DNA of 64,000 bases from REEB95 sp963762425 (GTDB lineage: Bacteria; Pseudomonadota; Alphaproteobacteria; ATCC43930; CGMCC-115725), in NCBI GenBank assembly GCA_963762425.1, contig CAVXKY010000009.1, positions 62,001-126,000 of the forward strand, given 5' to 3'. Made by a program: the position numbers and the translations under genes. Shown piece by piece: positions 47,513-57,963 of the stretch; position 1 is the stretch's first letter; each line of letters starts with the position of its first letter. A model generated the notes under the pieces. The model saw only the letters and a program-made list of their open reading frames with translations, searched no databases and was not told the DNA's origin.

Positions 47513-50083
47513 ATGATGGCGGATTTCATCGCCCGCGTCGTCGAAGCGAGCCGCAGCCACGCGGCCTTGCTGGTCGCCGTGATTCTGGCCTTGACCGTGG
47601 GGGGCGGAATCTATTCCGCGCGCAACATCACCATCGACACCGATCTCAACAAGCTGATCTCGCAGGACCTGCCCTGGCGGCAGCAAGAGGCGGCGATGGA
47701 CAAGGCGTTTCCGCAGAACGTCGACCTGCTGGTCGCGGTGGTCGACGGCAAAACGCCCGACTTGGCCGAGGACGCGGCGGCGGCGCTCGCCGCCAAGCTC
47801 AAGAGCCAGGACACGCTGTTCCGCAACGTGCGCGTTCCCGACGGCATCATGTTTTTCCGCCAGAACGGGATGCTGTTCCTGCCGAAAAACGAGGTCCAGG
47901 ACTTCGCCGACCAGATCATCAAGGCGCAGCCCTTCCTCGGCACGCTGGCCGCCGATCCGAGCCTGCGCGGCGTGTTCAGCGCGATAGGATTGTTGGCCTT
48001 GGGCGTCGGCCACGGCGACATCGATGCCCGCGACATCGCCCCGGCCTTGAACGGCGTGGCCAGGGCGGTCGAATTCTCGCTGGCCGGAGGCTATGAGCCG
48101 CTGTCCTGGCAGGGATTGCTGTCCGGGCGGAACCCCGACCCGCGCGATCTGCGCCACGTCGTGCTGGCGCAGGCGACGCTCAGCTACGACGCGCTGTCGC
48201 CCGGAGAAGGCGCCGCCGACCAGATCCGCAAGGACGCCACCGAGCTGGGCCTGACGCCCGACCGCGGGATGAACGTGCGCATCACCGGGCAGGTCGCGCT
48301 CGACGACGATCAGCTGGCCACGCTGTCCGAGGGCGCGGCGTTTTCCACCTTGCTCGCCGGCGGGTTGCTGTGCCTGTGGCTGTTCCTGGCGCTGAGTTCG
48401 ACCCGGATATTCCTCGCCATCATCGTCACGCTGGCGGTGGGATTGATCGCCTGCACCACCTTCGCGGTGGGCGTGGTCGGTGCGCTCAATCCGATCTCGA
48501 TCGCCTTCGCTGTGCTGTTCGTCGGCATCGCCGTCGATTTCGGGATTCAATTCAGCGTCCGGTACCGGGACGAACGCTATCGCTCCGGCGATTTGGGCGA
48601 GGCGTTGCGGCGCACCGCCAGCGGCATCGGCCGGCCGATCGCGGTGGCGGCGATCGCGACGGCGGCCGGGTTCTTCTCCTTCGTGCCGACCGCCTATACC
48701 GGCGTCTCCGATCTGGGCCTGATCGCGGGGGTCGGCATGCTGATCGGGCTGGTGCTGAACCTGACGCTGCTGCCGGCTCTGATCGCGCTGATGCGGCCCA
48801 GGGGCGAGTTGCGCGCCGTGGGTTTCGCCTGGGCGGCGCCGATCGACCGTTTTCTCATCACCTATCGCTCGCCGGTGATCCTGCTCGCGGTGTTGATCGC
48901 GCTGGGCTCGGCGGCGACGCTGCCGAGGCTGCGTTTCGATTTCAATCCGCTCAATCTCCAGAACCAGAAATCGGAATCGGTCGCGGCGCTGTTCGACCTC
49001 ATGACCGATCCGATGAGCACGCCCTATACCATCGAGATTCTGACGCCGTCGCCCGCGGCCGCGGCGGAGCTTGCCGACAAGCTCGGCGCTTTGCCCGAGG
49101 TGGATCAGGCCCTCACCATTTCGAGCTTCGTGCCCGAGGATCAGGATGCGAAGCTCGCCATCCTGGCGGACGTCAAGACCCTGCTCGGCCCTTCGCTGTC
49201 GCCGCCCGCGGTCTTGCCGCCGCCGACGGATTCCGATCTCATGGCCGCCATATCGAAATGCGCCGCGCAGATGAAGGACATAGCCGGCAAGGATCCGGCG
49301 GCGGCGCGGCTGCAAAGGGCGCTCGAAGCCGCGCTGGCCAAGGGCCCGGAGGTGCTGCCGGCGCTTAAGGCCAATCTGTCGGACGGGGTCCCGCGCCGGC
49401 TCGAGGACATGCGGCTCGTCTTGAGCGCCAAGAAGGTTTCGCTCGACACCATTCCGGACGACCTCAAGCGGGACTGGGTGACGCAAGACGGCCGCGCGCT
49501 GGTCCAGGTCTTCCCCAAGGGCGACGCCCGCCAGAATTCCGTGCTGCGCAAATTCGTCCAATCGGTGCGCGAGATCGCGCCCGACGCCACCGGCATGCCC
49601 GTGACCATCCAGGAATCGGCCAAGACCGTGATCGGCGCCTTCGTGACCGCCGGCACCATCGCCGTGGTGGCGATCGCGCTGTTGCTGCTGGCGGTGTTGC
49701 GAAGGGTCGAGGACGTGGCGCTGGTGTTGGGACCGCTGCTGCTCGCCTGTCTCATGACGCTGGCGACCAGCGTGCTGCTCGACATGCCGATCAACTACGC
49801 CAACATCATCGCCTTGCCCCTGCTGTTGGGCGTGGGCGTGTCCTTCGACGTCTATTTCGTGATGCGCTGGCGCGCCGGAACCAGCGACCTGCTGCAATCG
49901 AGCACGGCGCGGGCGATCCTGTTCAGCGCGCTCACCACCGGCACCGCCTTCGGCAGCCTGGCGCTGTCGAACCATCCCGGCACTTCCGAGATGGGCAAGC
50001 TCTTGACCATCGCGCTGATCTACACGCTGTTCTGCACCTTCGTCATCCTGCCGGCGCTGCTGGGCTCGCTCAAGCGCGATTGA
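47513..50083 (+). CDS. hpnN: hopanoid transporter HpnN (RND/MMPL superfamily)
   Basis: 856-residue membrane protein with the MMPL layout: one N-terminal helix (HAALLVAVILALTVGGGIYSA), a periplasmic domain with TDLNKLISQDLPWRQQEAAMD, five helices around residues 280-420, then helix, second periplasmic domain and five C-terminal helices. IAVDFGIQFSVRYRDERYR and GVGVSFDVYFVMRWRAG are the conserved transmembrane motifs at the ends of each half. HpnN moves hopanoids from inner to outer membrane. The order hpnN then hpnJ/hpnI nearby supports the assignment over a generic RND exporter. No indels seen. Confidence 0.9.
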   Translation: MMADFIARVVEASRSHAALLVAVILALTVGGGIYSARNITIDTDLNKLISQDLPWRQQEAAMDKAFPQNVDLLVAVVDGKTPDLAEDAAAALAAKLKSQDTLFRNVRVPDGIMFFRQNGMLFLPKNEVQDFADQIIKAQPFLGTLAADPSLRGVFSAIGLLALGVGHGDIDARDIAPALNGVARAVEFSLAGGYEPLSWQGLLSGRNPDPRDLRHVVLAQATLSYDALSPGEGAADQIRKDATELGLTPDRGMNVRITGQVALDDDQLATLSEGAAFSTLLAGGLLCLWLFLALSSTRIFLAIIVTLAVGLIACTTFAVGVVGALNPISIAFAVLFVGIAVDFGIQFSVRYRDERYRSGDLGEALRRTASGIGRPIAVAAIATAAGFFSFVPTAYTGVSDLGLIAGVGMLIGLVLNLTLLPALIALMRPRGELRAVGFAWAAPIDRFLITYRSPVILLAVLIALGSAATLPRLRFDFNPLNLQNQKSESVAALFDLMTDPMSTPYTIEILTPSPAAAAELADKLGALPEVDQALTISSFVPEDQDAKLAILADVKTLLGPSLSPPAVLPPPTDSDLMAAISKCAAQMKDIAGKDPAAARLQRALEAALAKGPEVLPALKANLSDGVPRRLEDMRLVLSAKKVSLDTIPDDLKRDWVTQDGRALVQVFPKGDARQNSVLRKFVQSVREIAPDATGMPVTIQESAKTVIGAFVTAGTIAVVAIALLLLAVLRRVEDVALVLGPLLLACLMTLATSVLLDMPINYANIIALPLLLGVGVSFDVYFVMRWRAGTSDLLQSSTARAILFSALTTGTAFGSLALSNHPGTSEMGKLLTIALIYTLFCTFVILPALLGSLKRD

Positions 50084-50108
50084 GCCGGACGCGGACGCGG
50101 CGGCCGCG

Positions 50109-51182
50109 TCAGAACCGCATTGCGGCGCCGACCCTCAGCCCGTAGGATTGGAAATTGGACATGAACTGCAACGTATTGGCCTCGGCGGTCAGGGTGAGGT
50201 CGCGCCCGACGGCGATGTTGGCGCCGCAGCCGAACTCGGCGCCGAAATCGCCCACGGTGGCGGTGGCGCCGTTGGTGTTGATGACCGGTGCGCCACTCTT
50301 GATGCTGTCGTAGAGCAGCCGCACCTTGGCGAACGGCGTGACGACGCCCCAACTCTCCGGCAGGCGATAGCCGGCGCTCACCCGCAACGAGTTCGTGCCG
50401 TCGTAAACCACGTTCTTCGGAACGAAGTTGCCGTTCAATTCCGTGTAACTGCCCTGGGTCTCGGTGACGTAGCTGAAGGAGGTGCTCGCGTGCAAATCCC
50501 AATCGTCGATCCGGGTTCGGGCGTGGAAACTGAGCTTGCCGAACCAGCGGTCGCCGTATGTGCTGCCGCTGACGCCGCCGTGGCTTTCGTCGTATTCAAT
50601 TCCGGCATAGCCGAGCTGGCCGCTGACGCCGAAATGCCGGTCGATGATGTAGGTCGCGTAGGGCGCGACGGTGCCGCCACTCCCGGTGTAGGTGCCCTGA
50701 TTGTATTCGGTGTCCAGATCGGCGCGCTTGTAGCCCACCGCCAGGCCGGCGATGAGATTCGGCAACACCAGCCGGTCCACGCCGAACAGCGCGTCGGTGA
50801 GCGGACCCCTGAAATTGGCGCCGGCCTGGCCGTCGCTCACCCAGTTGGTGGTGACGGAGCTCCAAAGCCCCCAGCCGTGGCGTGGATTGACGCGCTCGAC
50901 CCCGCTCGTGCCGAATACGGCGGGCGCGGCCTCGGAGGCGGAGGTGTCGGCGCTGGAGGTGTCGGTAACCGCCGGGTCGGATGCGGTCGTGACGGTTTCG
51001 CCGCTCGTATCGTTCGAATGCCGGACAAATTCCCGGTTCGGCGAACAGGCTGAATAGACGGGATCGGCAGACGCGAGGCAGAGGACACTACTGGCGGCGC
51101 GCGACGTGGCGGGCGAGAGAAAGAACGCGACGCCGCCGCAAAGGGCCGCGCCGGCAAGGATCGCTATCCGGCGAAAATCCAT
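50109..51182 (-). CDS. autotransporter-type beta-barrel outer-membrane protein
   Basis: 357 residues. Signal peptide (IAILAGAALCGGVAFFLSPATSRAA), a Thr/Ser/Asp-rich low-complexity linker (about residues 60-85), and a barrel domain from GWGLWSSVTTNWVSDG to the terminal SYGLRVGAAMRF, whose last residue is Phe as required for BAM recognition. LIAGLAVGYKRADLDTEYNQG and VSAGYRLPESWGVVTPFAKV have the alternating pattern of autotransporter barrels. There is almost no passenger domain, so it may be a stand-alone barrel. Convergent with hpnN. Confidence 0.8.
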   Translation of the reverse strand: MDFRRIAILAGAALCGGVAFFLSPATSRAASSVLCLASADPVYSACSPNREFVRHSNDTSGETVTTASDPAVTDTSSADTSASEAAPAVFGTSGVERVNPRHGWGLWSSVTTNWVSDGQAGANFRGPLTDALFGVDRLVLPNLIAGLAVGYKRADLDTEYNQGTYTGSGGTVAPYATYIIDRHFGVSGQLGYAGIEYDESHGGVSGSTYGDRWFGKLSFHARTRIDDWDLHASTSFSYVTETQGSYTELNGNFVPKNVVYDGTNSLRVSAGYRLPESWGVVTPFAKVRLLYDSIKSGAPVINTNGATATVGDFGAEFGCGANIAVGRDLTLTAEANTLQFMSNFQSYGLRVGAAMRF

Positions 51183-51416
51183 GACACCCCCCGATTGCCA
51201 GGACTTTATGTGTAATTTCTTGTCGCGGCTCTCCTCGATCCGGCATTTCCCGGACGACCTTGTATCTGGTTTGAAGTAAGGGCGGCGTCGGACCGGGCGT
51301 CATTGATTTAGATCAAGGGCGCGGTCAGAAGGGACGATGCGGCGGAAGCTCTCATGCCTCGGCGGCCCCATTTTAGAAAACTGGGCGGCCTCGCAAGGGC
51401 GGCCGATACGGAGCGG

Positions 51417-52853
51417 TTAGGACGCCATCTCCCGCTCGCGCAGGAAGTGGAAGAATTCCACGCCTTCGCGCAGGCGGCGGCGCATCATCTCGGGGCTGCG
51501 CACCATCTCGTTGACGATCGAGGCGATCTTGCCGGCGCGGAAATAGAAGCGCTTGTAGAAGGTCTCGACCGAATTGAAGATTTCCTGGTGCGACAGATGC
51601 GGGTAATGCAAGGGCGCGATCTGGATGCCGTGATCGTCGATCAGCTCGGCATGTTTCAGATCGAGCCAGCCGTTCTCCACCGCCTGCTTGTAGAGGAAGG
51701 TGCCCGGATAGGGCGCGGCGAGCGAGACCTGGATGGTGTGCGGATTGATCTCGGTGGCGAATTTGATCGTCTCCTCGATCGTCTCCTTGGTCTCGCCGGG
51801 CAGGCCCAGGATGAAGGTGCCGTGGATGGTGACGCCCAATTCGTGGCAATCCTTGGTGAAGCGCTTGGCGACGTCGATCAGCATGCCCTTCTTGATGTTG
51901 TGCAGGATCTGCTGATTGCCGGTTTCATAGCCCACCAGCAGCAGGCGCAGCCCGTTGTCCTTCAGCACCTTGAGGGTCGCGCGCGGCACGTTCGCCTTGG
52001 CGTTGCACGACCACATCACGCCCAGCTTGCCGAGTTCCTTGGCGATGGCCTCGGCGCGCGGCAGATCGTCGGTGAAGGTGTCGTCGTCGAAGAAGAATTC
52101 CTTCACCTGCGGGAAATAATGCTTGGCGAGGCGGATCTCCTCGATCACGTGGCCGACGCTGCGGGTGCGGTAGCGGTGCCCGCCCACGGTCTGCGGCCAG
52201 AGGCAGAAGGTGCAGCGCGATTTGCAGCCGCGCCCGGTGTAGATCGAGATATAGGGATGCTTCAGGTAGCCGATGAAGTATTTCTCGATCTCGAGATCGC
52301 GGTGATAGACCTCGGTGACGAAAGGCAGCTTGTCCATGTTCTCGAGAATCGCGCGCTCGGGATTGTGGACGATGACGCCCGAGGCGTTGCGCCAGCTCAA
52401 GCCGTCGATCTTGTCGAAGGCGCGGCCCTCGGACACTTCCTTGACGGTGAAGTCGAACTCGTTGCGGCCGACGAAATCGATCACCGGCGCCGCCTTGAGG
52501 CTCTCCTCCGGCTCGACCGCCACCTTGGCGCCGACGAAGCCCACCTTGAGATTGGGATTCTTGTCCTTCATCGCCCGCGCCACCTTGACGTCGTTGGCGA
52601 AGGACGGCGTCGAGGTGTGGATCACCATCAGCTCGTAGTTCTTGGCGAGCGGCAACACGTCGGCGAGCTGGGTTTCCGCCGGCGGCGCGTCGATCAGCTT
52701 GCTGCCTTCGACCAGCGCCGCGGGTTGCGCGAGCCAGGTCGGATACCAGAACGAGCGGATTTCGCGGCGCGCCTGATAGCGCGAGCCGGCGCCGCCGTCG
52801 AAACCCTCGAAGGACGGGGGTTGCAGGAAAAGCGACTTCATCGTGCCGGTCAT
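51417..52853 (-). CDS. hpnJ: hopanoid biosynthesis B12-binding radical SAM protein HpnJ
   Basis: Radical SAM enzyme of hopanoid side-chain modification, needed for the cyclitol ether head group. A cobalamin-binding-type N-terminal domain is followed by the radical SAM Cys motif in YTGRGCKSRCTFCLWPQ. SLFLQPPSFEGFDGGAGSRY and REIRSFWYPTWLAQPAAL are HpnJ-specific. HGTFILGLPGETKETIEET lies in the radical SAM barrel. The start at 52853 overlaps the hpnI stop by four bases (ATGA), which supports it; MKSLFLQ at 52841 is an alternative. The product is 478 residues. Confidence 0.93.
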   Translation of the reverse strand: MTGTMKSLFLQPPSFEGFDGGAGSRYQARREIRSFWYPTWLAQPAALVEGSKLIDAPPAETQLADVLPLAKNYELMVIHTSTPSFANDVKVARAMKDKNPNLKVGFVGAKVAVEPEESLKAAPVIDFVGRNEFDFTVKEVSEGRAFDKIDGLSWRNASGVIVHNPERAILENMDKLPFVTEVYHRDLEIEKYFIGYLKHPYISIYTGRGCKSRCTFCLWPQTVGGHRYRTRSVGHVIEEIRLAKHYFPQVKEFFFDDDTFTDDLPRAEAIAKELGKLGVMWSCNAKANVPRATLKVLKDNGLRLLLVGYETGNQQILHNIKKGMLIDVAKRFTKDCHELGVTIHGTFILGLPGETKETIEETIKFATEINPHTIQVSLAAPYPGTFLYKQAVENGWLDLKHAELIDDHGIQIAPLHYPHLSHQEIFNSVETFYKRFYFRAGKIASIVNEMVRSPEMMRRRLREGVEFFHFLREREMAS

Positions 52854-54008
52854 GCCGGTCGGTCTCCCTCGGGTCTCAAGCGGCCGTCGCGACCGAGCCG
52901 GAACCGCCGGTCGCGCCAAGCCACGCTTCGGGTGAAGAAACTAGCCGTATATACCACAAACGACAACAGGTCGCGCACAGGGATCATATAGGCAGGGACG
53001 CGGGCGAGAACCAGGGCGCGTTCGTCGAGCCGGATGGTGGCCCAGCGCACCAGAAAGGCCAGGATGAGCCCAGAAACCGCCCATAAAGGCGTCGCCCCCA
53101 GCAGCAGCGCCAGCAGCGCCAAAGCCAGCGGATGTCCGATCACCGAGCCGGCATAGCCCCAGGGCGCCAACAGCCGCACGGTGTTGGCCCAGCGCAGCTC
53201 GTGCCGGAACAGCCCGCCCAATCCCGCCTCGTCGACCATGTCGTCGACCAGCAACGGCGACAACAAGACGCGCCGGCCGAGCGCCGATCACCGCCTGGCC
53301 CAGGACGTGGTCGTCGGCGAGGTAATCCTTGAGACGCGCGAAGCCGCCGGCGGCGTCGAGCGTCGCGCGTTTCAGCGCCAGGCTGGCGCCGAAAGCGCCG
53401 CCGCCCGCACCGAGCGCCTCGCCCACGGCCGCCATCGGCAAAAAGCCGTGATTGACGTGCATCGCCGCCAGATCGGACCAAAACCCGCCGGACGAAATTC
53501 CGCGATAGAGACAGGTGACCAGACCGACGCCCGGATCGGCCAGGGGCGCGGTCACCGCGGCGATATAGTTGGGCGGCACGCGCATGTCGCTGTCGGAGAT
53601 CGCCAGCACATCGTGGCGCGCCAAGGGCAGCATGGATATCAGATTGGCGACCTTGAGATTGCCCGCGTCGGCGGTTCCGCCCGCCGCGAGTTCCATGTCG
53701 ATCTTCGGGAACTCGGCCATCAGCCGGCGAACCACCGGAATCGCGGGATCGGCGGAATCGGCGACTCCGAATACGAGCTGAAAACCGGGATAATTCTGGA
53801 GACAGAAGGAGCGTAGATTCTCGTAAAGACCCGCGTCGGCGCCGCAGAGCGGTTTCAACAGACTGACCGGGGGCGATGCCGCCGCTTGCGGCAACGGACG
53901 GCGAATCAGGCGCCTAACGGCGTAGGACGCAACCGCGAGATAGAAGCAGCCCGCGAGACTCGCTGCTAACAGCAGGGTTCCTAGAAAACCAAGCCATTCC
54001 AAGTGCAT
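52850..54008 (-). CDS. hpnI: hopanoid biosynthesis glycosyltransferase HpnI (one frameshift)
   Basis: Ceramide-glucosyltransferase-like family 2 enzyme that adds N-acetylglucosamine to bacteriohopanetetrol. An N-terminal membrane span is followed by the GT2 domain: VSLLKPLCGADAGLYENLRSF, YPGFQLVFGVADSADPAI and the DxD-type VLAISDSDMRVPP. GGAFGASLALKRATLD and LKDYLADDHVLGQAV are the D2/D3 regions. Near 53278 one C is extra: removal turns GARPARLVVA into GARRRVLLSPLLVDDM and restores the conserved end, including the Q/RxxRW-like HELRWANTVRLL. Two or three C-terminal spans follow. It overlaps hpnJ by four bases. Confidence 0.9.
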
Positions 54009-54199
54009 CCCCTTCCCTGCGCATCTTGTTTGCGAACACAGAACAGTTGGCCGCGATGCGTGATTAAAAAATCACGCCGGGCAACCATCTGAGGCGCGCC
54101 GTCAAAATGCTGTTGCATTCGGCTGCCCCATTGTCAACCATGCGGCTGGGTATTGGGGGAATAATACCAATCACAACAAGGACGAAGCCGGTTTCCGAC

Positions 54200-55018
54200 G
54201 TGCGCGCCGCCAACCGCCATCTCCGGCTCCTCCTCGCGGGGGGGCTCCTCTTGCTCGCCGGCTGCGCCACGCCGCCGACCGACCCGGCCGCACGCGCGGA
54301 ATTCGACGCCACCAACGATCCGTTCGAACCGACGAATCGGGCCATCTTCGGCTTCAACGACTGGCTCGACACCTGGTTGTTCAAGCCGGTGGCGCAGAGC
54401 TATGAATTCGTGTTTCCGCAATTCAGCCGCAACATCATGCGCCACTTCCTCGACAATCTTAACGAGCCGGTGGTGTTCGCCAACGACATGATGCAAATGG
54501 AATTCCACCGCGCCGACGTGACCGCGGGCCGCTTCCTGGCCAACACCACCATCGGCTTCGCCGGCTTCTTCGACATCGCCACCAGCACGGGATTGCCCGA
54601 GCAGACCGGCGATTTCGGCCAGACGCTTTACCATTACCACTTCCCGGAAGGCCCTTATCTGGTGCTGCCGGTGCTCGGCCCCTCCAATCCGCGCGACGCG
54701 ATCGGCATAGGGGTCGACGGCGAGATCGATCCCTGGGGCTGGCTCGCCTCCGGCTACGGCCACGGCGGCGCGACCTGGTACCGCTACATCGCCTGGGGCG
54801 TCGACGAGCGCGCGCGCAACATCCAGACCATCGATTCGATCAAGAAGAGCTCGCTCGACTACTACGCCCAGATGCGCAGCCTGTTCCGCCAGCACCGGGC
54901 GGCCGAGCTGAACGGCGGCAAGCCCACGCCGGTCAAGGATCTGAACAGCCTTTACACCGATCCGGGCACGCGGCCGCAGACCTCGCTCGACCTTCCGGTC
55001 GACAAGAAGCAGCAATAA
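54200..55018 (+). CDS. mlaA: phospholipid-binding lipoprotein MlaA
   Basis: Outer-membrane component of the Mla lipid-trafficking system. From the GTG at 54200 the signal is RHLRLLLAGGLLLLAGC, with lipobox. The mature protein has NDPFEPTNRAIFGFNDWLDT, FLANTTIGFAGFFDIATS and GPYLVLPVLGPSNPRDAIG, all conserved in VacJ/MlaA. The frame is open from an ATG at 54107, but that would put the lipobox more than 50 residues in, so I prefer 54200; no strong ribosome site decides it. Convergent with hpnM. mlaE and mlaF lie about 28 kb away. Confidence 0.9.
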   Translation: MRAANRHLRLLLAGGLLLLAGCATPPTDPAARAEFDATNDPFEPTNRAIFGFNDWLDTWLFKPVAQSYEFVFPQFSRNIMRHFLDNLNEPVVFANDMMQMEFHRADVTAGRFLANTTIGFAGFFDIATSTGLPEQTGDFGQTLYHYHFPEGPYLVLPVLGPSNPRDAIGIGVDGEIDPWGWLASGYGHGGATWYRYIAWGVDERARNIQTIDSIKKSSLDYYAQMRSLFRQHRAAELNGGKPTPVKDLNSLYTDPGTRPQTSLDLPVDKKQQ

Positions 55019-55022
55019 CCGT

Positions 55023-55640
55023 TCAGCCCGCGAGCTGGGCCGTCTTCTGGTGCAGGAGATTGATGAGCCCGGCGACGCCGTCGCGCCGCAGCACCGCCGA
55101 GAATTCGGAGCGGCGGGCGGCAAGCTGGCTGATCGTGCCGCTGAGATAGATGTCGATGATCTTCCAGCCGCTCGGACCCTGGCGCATCAGATAATCGAGC
55201 TGCACCGGATCGTCCTTGACCGGGACGAGCTTGGTCTTGACGATGACGTCGCCGCTGTCGGTCTTGACCGGGTTCGGGTCGACCTCGAAACGCTCGCCGG
55301 AATAATCGTCGAACTGGCTGGCATAGTTCGCGATGCTGAAATCGCTGAAGGCCGCGATCAGCTTTTTCTGATCGTCGGCGGAAATATTCTGCCATTCCAG
55401 GCCCGTCGTCAGCCGCGTCATCAGCGGCATATCGAAGCTCTTCCCGATCGCCGGCGCCAGCAGATCGTAGCGGCCCTTGAAGCCCAGCTTGGCGCCGCCC
55501 TTCATCGCCTGAAGCAGCGTGTCGTAGAAGGATTGCACCGGCGCCGCGGGCGCGTCGTCCGGGCCGGCGGCGAAAGACGCGGCCGGCGCGGCCAGCGACA
55601 GCGCGGCCAGCGTGCATAGGACAAAGCGGCGGGAGATCAT
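55023..55640 (-). CDS. MlaC/Ttg2D-type periplasmic lipid-binding protein, HpnM-like
   Basis: 205-residue exported protein with a twin-arginine-like start, MISRRFVLCTLAALSLAAPA. The ABC-toluene-tolerance fold is evident in PVQSFYDTLLQAMKGGAKLG, YDLLAPAIGKSFDMPLMTRL and SGWKIIDIYLSGTISQLAARRSEF. The pairing with mlaA and nearby hpn genes suggests HpnM, the hopanoid-cluster relative of MlaC; the two cannot be separated with certainty by eye. It is predicted to shuttle lipids across the periplasm. Convergent with mlaA, 4 bases apart. Confidence 0.85.
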   Translation of the reverse strand: MISRRFVLCTLAALSLAAPAASFAAGPDDAPAAPVQSFYDTLLQAMKGGAKLGFKGRYDLLAPAIGKSFDMPLMTRLTTGLEWQNISADDQKKLIAAFSDFSIANYASQFDDYSGERFEVDPNPVKTDSGDVIVKTKLVPVKDDPVQLDYLMRQGPSGWKIIDIYLSGTISQLAARRSEFSAVLRRDGVAGLINLLHQKTAQLAG

Positions 55641-55672
55641 GCGGTCACGAATACCTTGAAATCGGGCTTTTT

Positions 55673-56588
55673 TCAGGCGCGGCGATCGACGACGAAGCGG
55701 GCCGCCTGGCGCAGAAGTTCGGCCCTTTCCTGGAATAAATCAAGATGCGCGACGGCCTGGCGCACCAGCAATTGGGCCTGGGCGCGGGCGCGCGTCGACG
55801 CCCAGGATCGAGACGAAGGTCGCCTTGCCGGCGGCGGCGTCCCGGCCCACCGGCTTGCCGGTCTTGTCCGCCGAGCCCTCGACGTCCAACAGATCGTCGG
55901 CGATCTGGAAGGCCAGGCCCAGATCATGCGCATAGCCCCGGAGCGCCATGCGCGCCTCGACCGAAGCCTTGCCCAGGATGGCGCCGGCCTCGCAGGAAAA
56001 GGCGATCAGCGCGCCGGTCTTCAGGCGCTGCAGGCGCGTGATCGAGCCGATGTCGAGTTCGGGATGTTTTTCGGCGACGAGATCGAACATCTGGCCGCCG
56101 ACCATGCCGTTGCATCCGGCCGCCACCGCCAGCGCGGCGACCAATTCGCACCGCACCGCGGGATCGCCGTGGGTGTCGGGTTGCGCCAGCACCTCGAAGG
56201 CCAGGGTCAGGAGACCGTCGCCCGCCAGCACCGCGGTCGCCTCGTCGAAGGCCTTGTGCACGGTGGGACGGCCGCGCCGCAGATCGCTGTTGTCCATCGC
56301 CGGCAGATCGTCGTGGACCAGCGAATAGGCATGCACCATCTCGACCGCGCAGGCGGCCTGCAACGCGCTGCGCCGCGCCACGGAAAAAAGCTGCGCGCTC
56401 GCCAGCACCAGGAACGGGCGCAGCCGCTTGCCCGGCGCCAGCGCGGCATAGCGCATCGCCTCGAACACGCGCGCCTCGTGGCCGTCGGGAACGACGATCA
56501 GGCGTTCGAGCGAGGCGTCGGTGAGCTTGGCGGTGTCGGCGAGAGCGTCGGTGAAGCTCGTGCCCTGCGCCCAGAGAGCGTCAATCAA
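55673..56588 (-). CDS. ispA: farnesyl diphosphate synthase (geranyltranstransferase) IspA (one frameshift)
   Basis: Makes farnesyl diphosphate for hopanoids, ubiquinone and undecaprenol. The first Asp-rich motif lies in VHDDLPAMDNSDLRRG, the second in FQIADDLLDVEGSADKTGK. PGKRLRPFLVLASAQL and KTGALIAFSCEAGAIL are typical. Near 55793 the frame breaks: VDARPRPGP should continue as RARAQAQLLVRQAVAHLDLF to the stop at 55673. The 5' end overlaps xseB by eight bases. In relatives dxs often follows; here hpnM does, so the cluster is rearranged. Confidence 0.92.
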
Positions 56589-56841
56589 GGGCCATCGGCT
56601 CCGTCGAAGGCTTGCCGTCGGCGCCCAGCACGATCTTGTCGACCCGCGCCTGCGCCTCGCGCAGCTTCGATTCGCAATGCCGCTTCAGCAACGCGCCGCG
56701 CTCATAGGAGGCGAGCGCGTCATCGAGCTTGGCGCTTCCGGTCTCCAGCCGCTTGACGATGTCCTCGAGCTCCTTCAAGGCGTCCTCGAAGCTGAGCTTG
56801 GCGATCTCGGGCGAGGTTTTCGGGGTTTGGGTTTGCGCCAT
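56581..56841 (-). CDS. xseB: exodeoxyribonuclease VII small subunit
   Basis: 86 residues. SFEDALKELEDIVKRLETG and LDDALASYERGALLKRHCE form the two-helix core typical of XseB, followed by LREAQARVDKIV. It pairs with XseA, encoded elsewhere, in single-strand DNA degradation. The stop lies inside the ispA start region, an arrangement common in proteobacteria. Confidence 0.93.
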   Translation of the reverse strand: MAQTQTPKTSPEIAKLSFEDALKELEDIVKRLETGSAKLDDALASYERGALLKRHCESKLREAQARVDKIVLGADGKPSTEPMALD

Positions 56842-56893
56842 GGGACCCTTACTTTATGGGCCGGGCCGCGATCCGGCAAGCCTCGGCGAGGAT

Positions 56894-57821
56894 TCAGGCG
56901 GAAATCATCGCCGCGACATGGGCCTCGGCCGAGGCCGAAAGCGCCTCCAGATCGTAGCCGCCTTCGAGAGTCGAGACCAAACGGCCCTTGGCGTGCCGAC
57001 CCGCCGCCTCGAGCAGCCGCTCGGTCACCCAGGCGTAATCCGCTTCCTCGAGATTGAGCTGCGCCAGCGGATCGGCGCGGTGCGCGTCGAACCCCGCCGA
57101 AACCAGGATGAATTCGGGCCGGAATTTCTCCAACGCCGGCAGGATGGCGCCGCTCATGGCCTGGCGGAATTCGGCCGAGCCCGACATCGGCCGCAGCGGC
57201 ATGTTGACGACGTTGCCGACGCCGCGCTCGCTCGATGCGCCGGTGCCGGGATAAAGCGGCGATTGATGGGTCGAGGCGAAGAACACGTTGGGATCGTCCT
57301 CGAACATCGCCTGGGTCCCGTTGCCGTGATGGACGTCGAAATCGACGATGGCGACGCGGGCGAGCTTGTGATGATGGCGCGCGCGCGCGGCGCCGATGGC
57401 CACGTTGTTGAAGAGGCAGAAGCCCATCGGATGCTGCGGCTCGGCGTGATGGCCCGGCGGACGCACGGCGCAAAAGGCGTTGCGGGCGGCTCCCTCCATC
57501 ACCGCGTCGACCGCGGCCACCACCGCGCTGGCCGCGCGCAGCGCCGCCTCGCCCGAGCCCGGCGACAGGATGGTGTCGGCGTCGACCGCGGCGTAATCGC
57601 TGCTTGGGCACGGCGGCGATGAGCGCGTCGACGAAGGCGCGCGGATGGACGCGCGCGATGTCGGCGAGATCGGCCGCGGGCGCCTGGCGGTGGCCGAGCT
57701 TGGCGAAGGCCGCGCCCGACAGGCCGTCGAGCACCGCCTGGAGCCGCGCCGGGGATTCCGGATGATGGCCGCCGGTGTCGTGCGCGAGACAGGCCTTGTG
57801 GGTCATCAGCAGCGTGGTCAT
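56894..57821 (-). CDS. histone deacetylase family protein (class II-type amidohydrolase, one frameshift)
   Basis: Zinc amidohydrolase, in bacteria often acting on acetylpolyamines or similar acetyl amides. The ATG at 57821 starts MTTLLMTHKACLAHDTGGHHPE. The catalytic His pair is in VRPPGHHAEP, zinc ligands in VDFDVHHGNGTQ and SAGFDAHRADPLA, and the Tyr-bearing loop region is STLEGGYDLEAL. Near 57603 a base is extra: removal gives PSSDYAAVDADTILSPGSG, the expected class II sequence, in place of PKQRLRRGRR. It precedes xseB and ispA, a typical alphaproteobacterial order. Confidence 0.88.
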
Positions 57822-57963
57822 GCGGGCAAGTGTCGCATAACCGCCCTTGCCCCGCCAATGGGCCGAACGGGGCTTGTGGCAAAGCGCGCGGCGCAGTAGC
57901 TCTATAGCCCCGCGCGCGCCTAAGACGCGCGGCGTTGAAACGGGCGGCGAACGGTTGGCTGGC

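Noticed and set aside
47441..49975. 844-residue open frame antisense to hpnN
   Set aside because: Composition is Arg/Gln/His-rich without domains, typical of the reverse strand of a GC-rich gene; hpnN itself is a clear family member.
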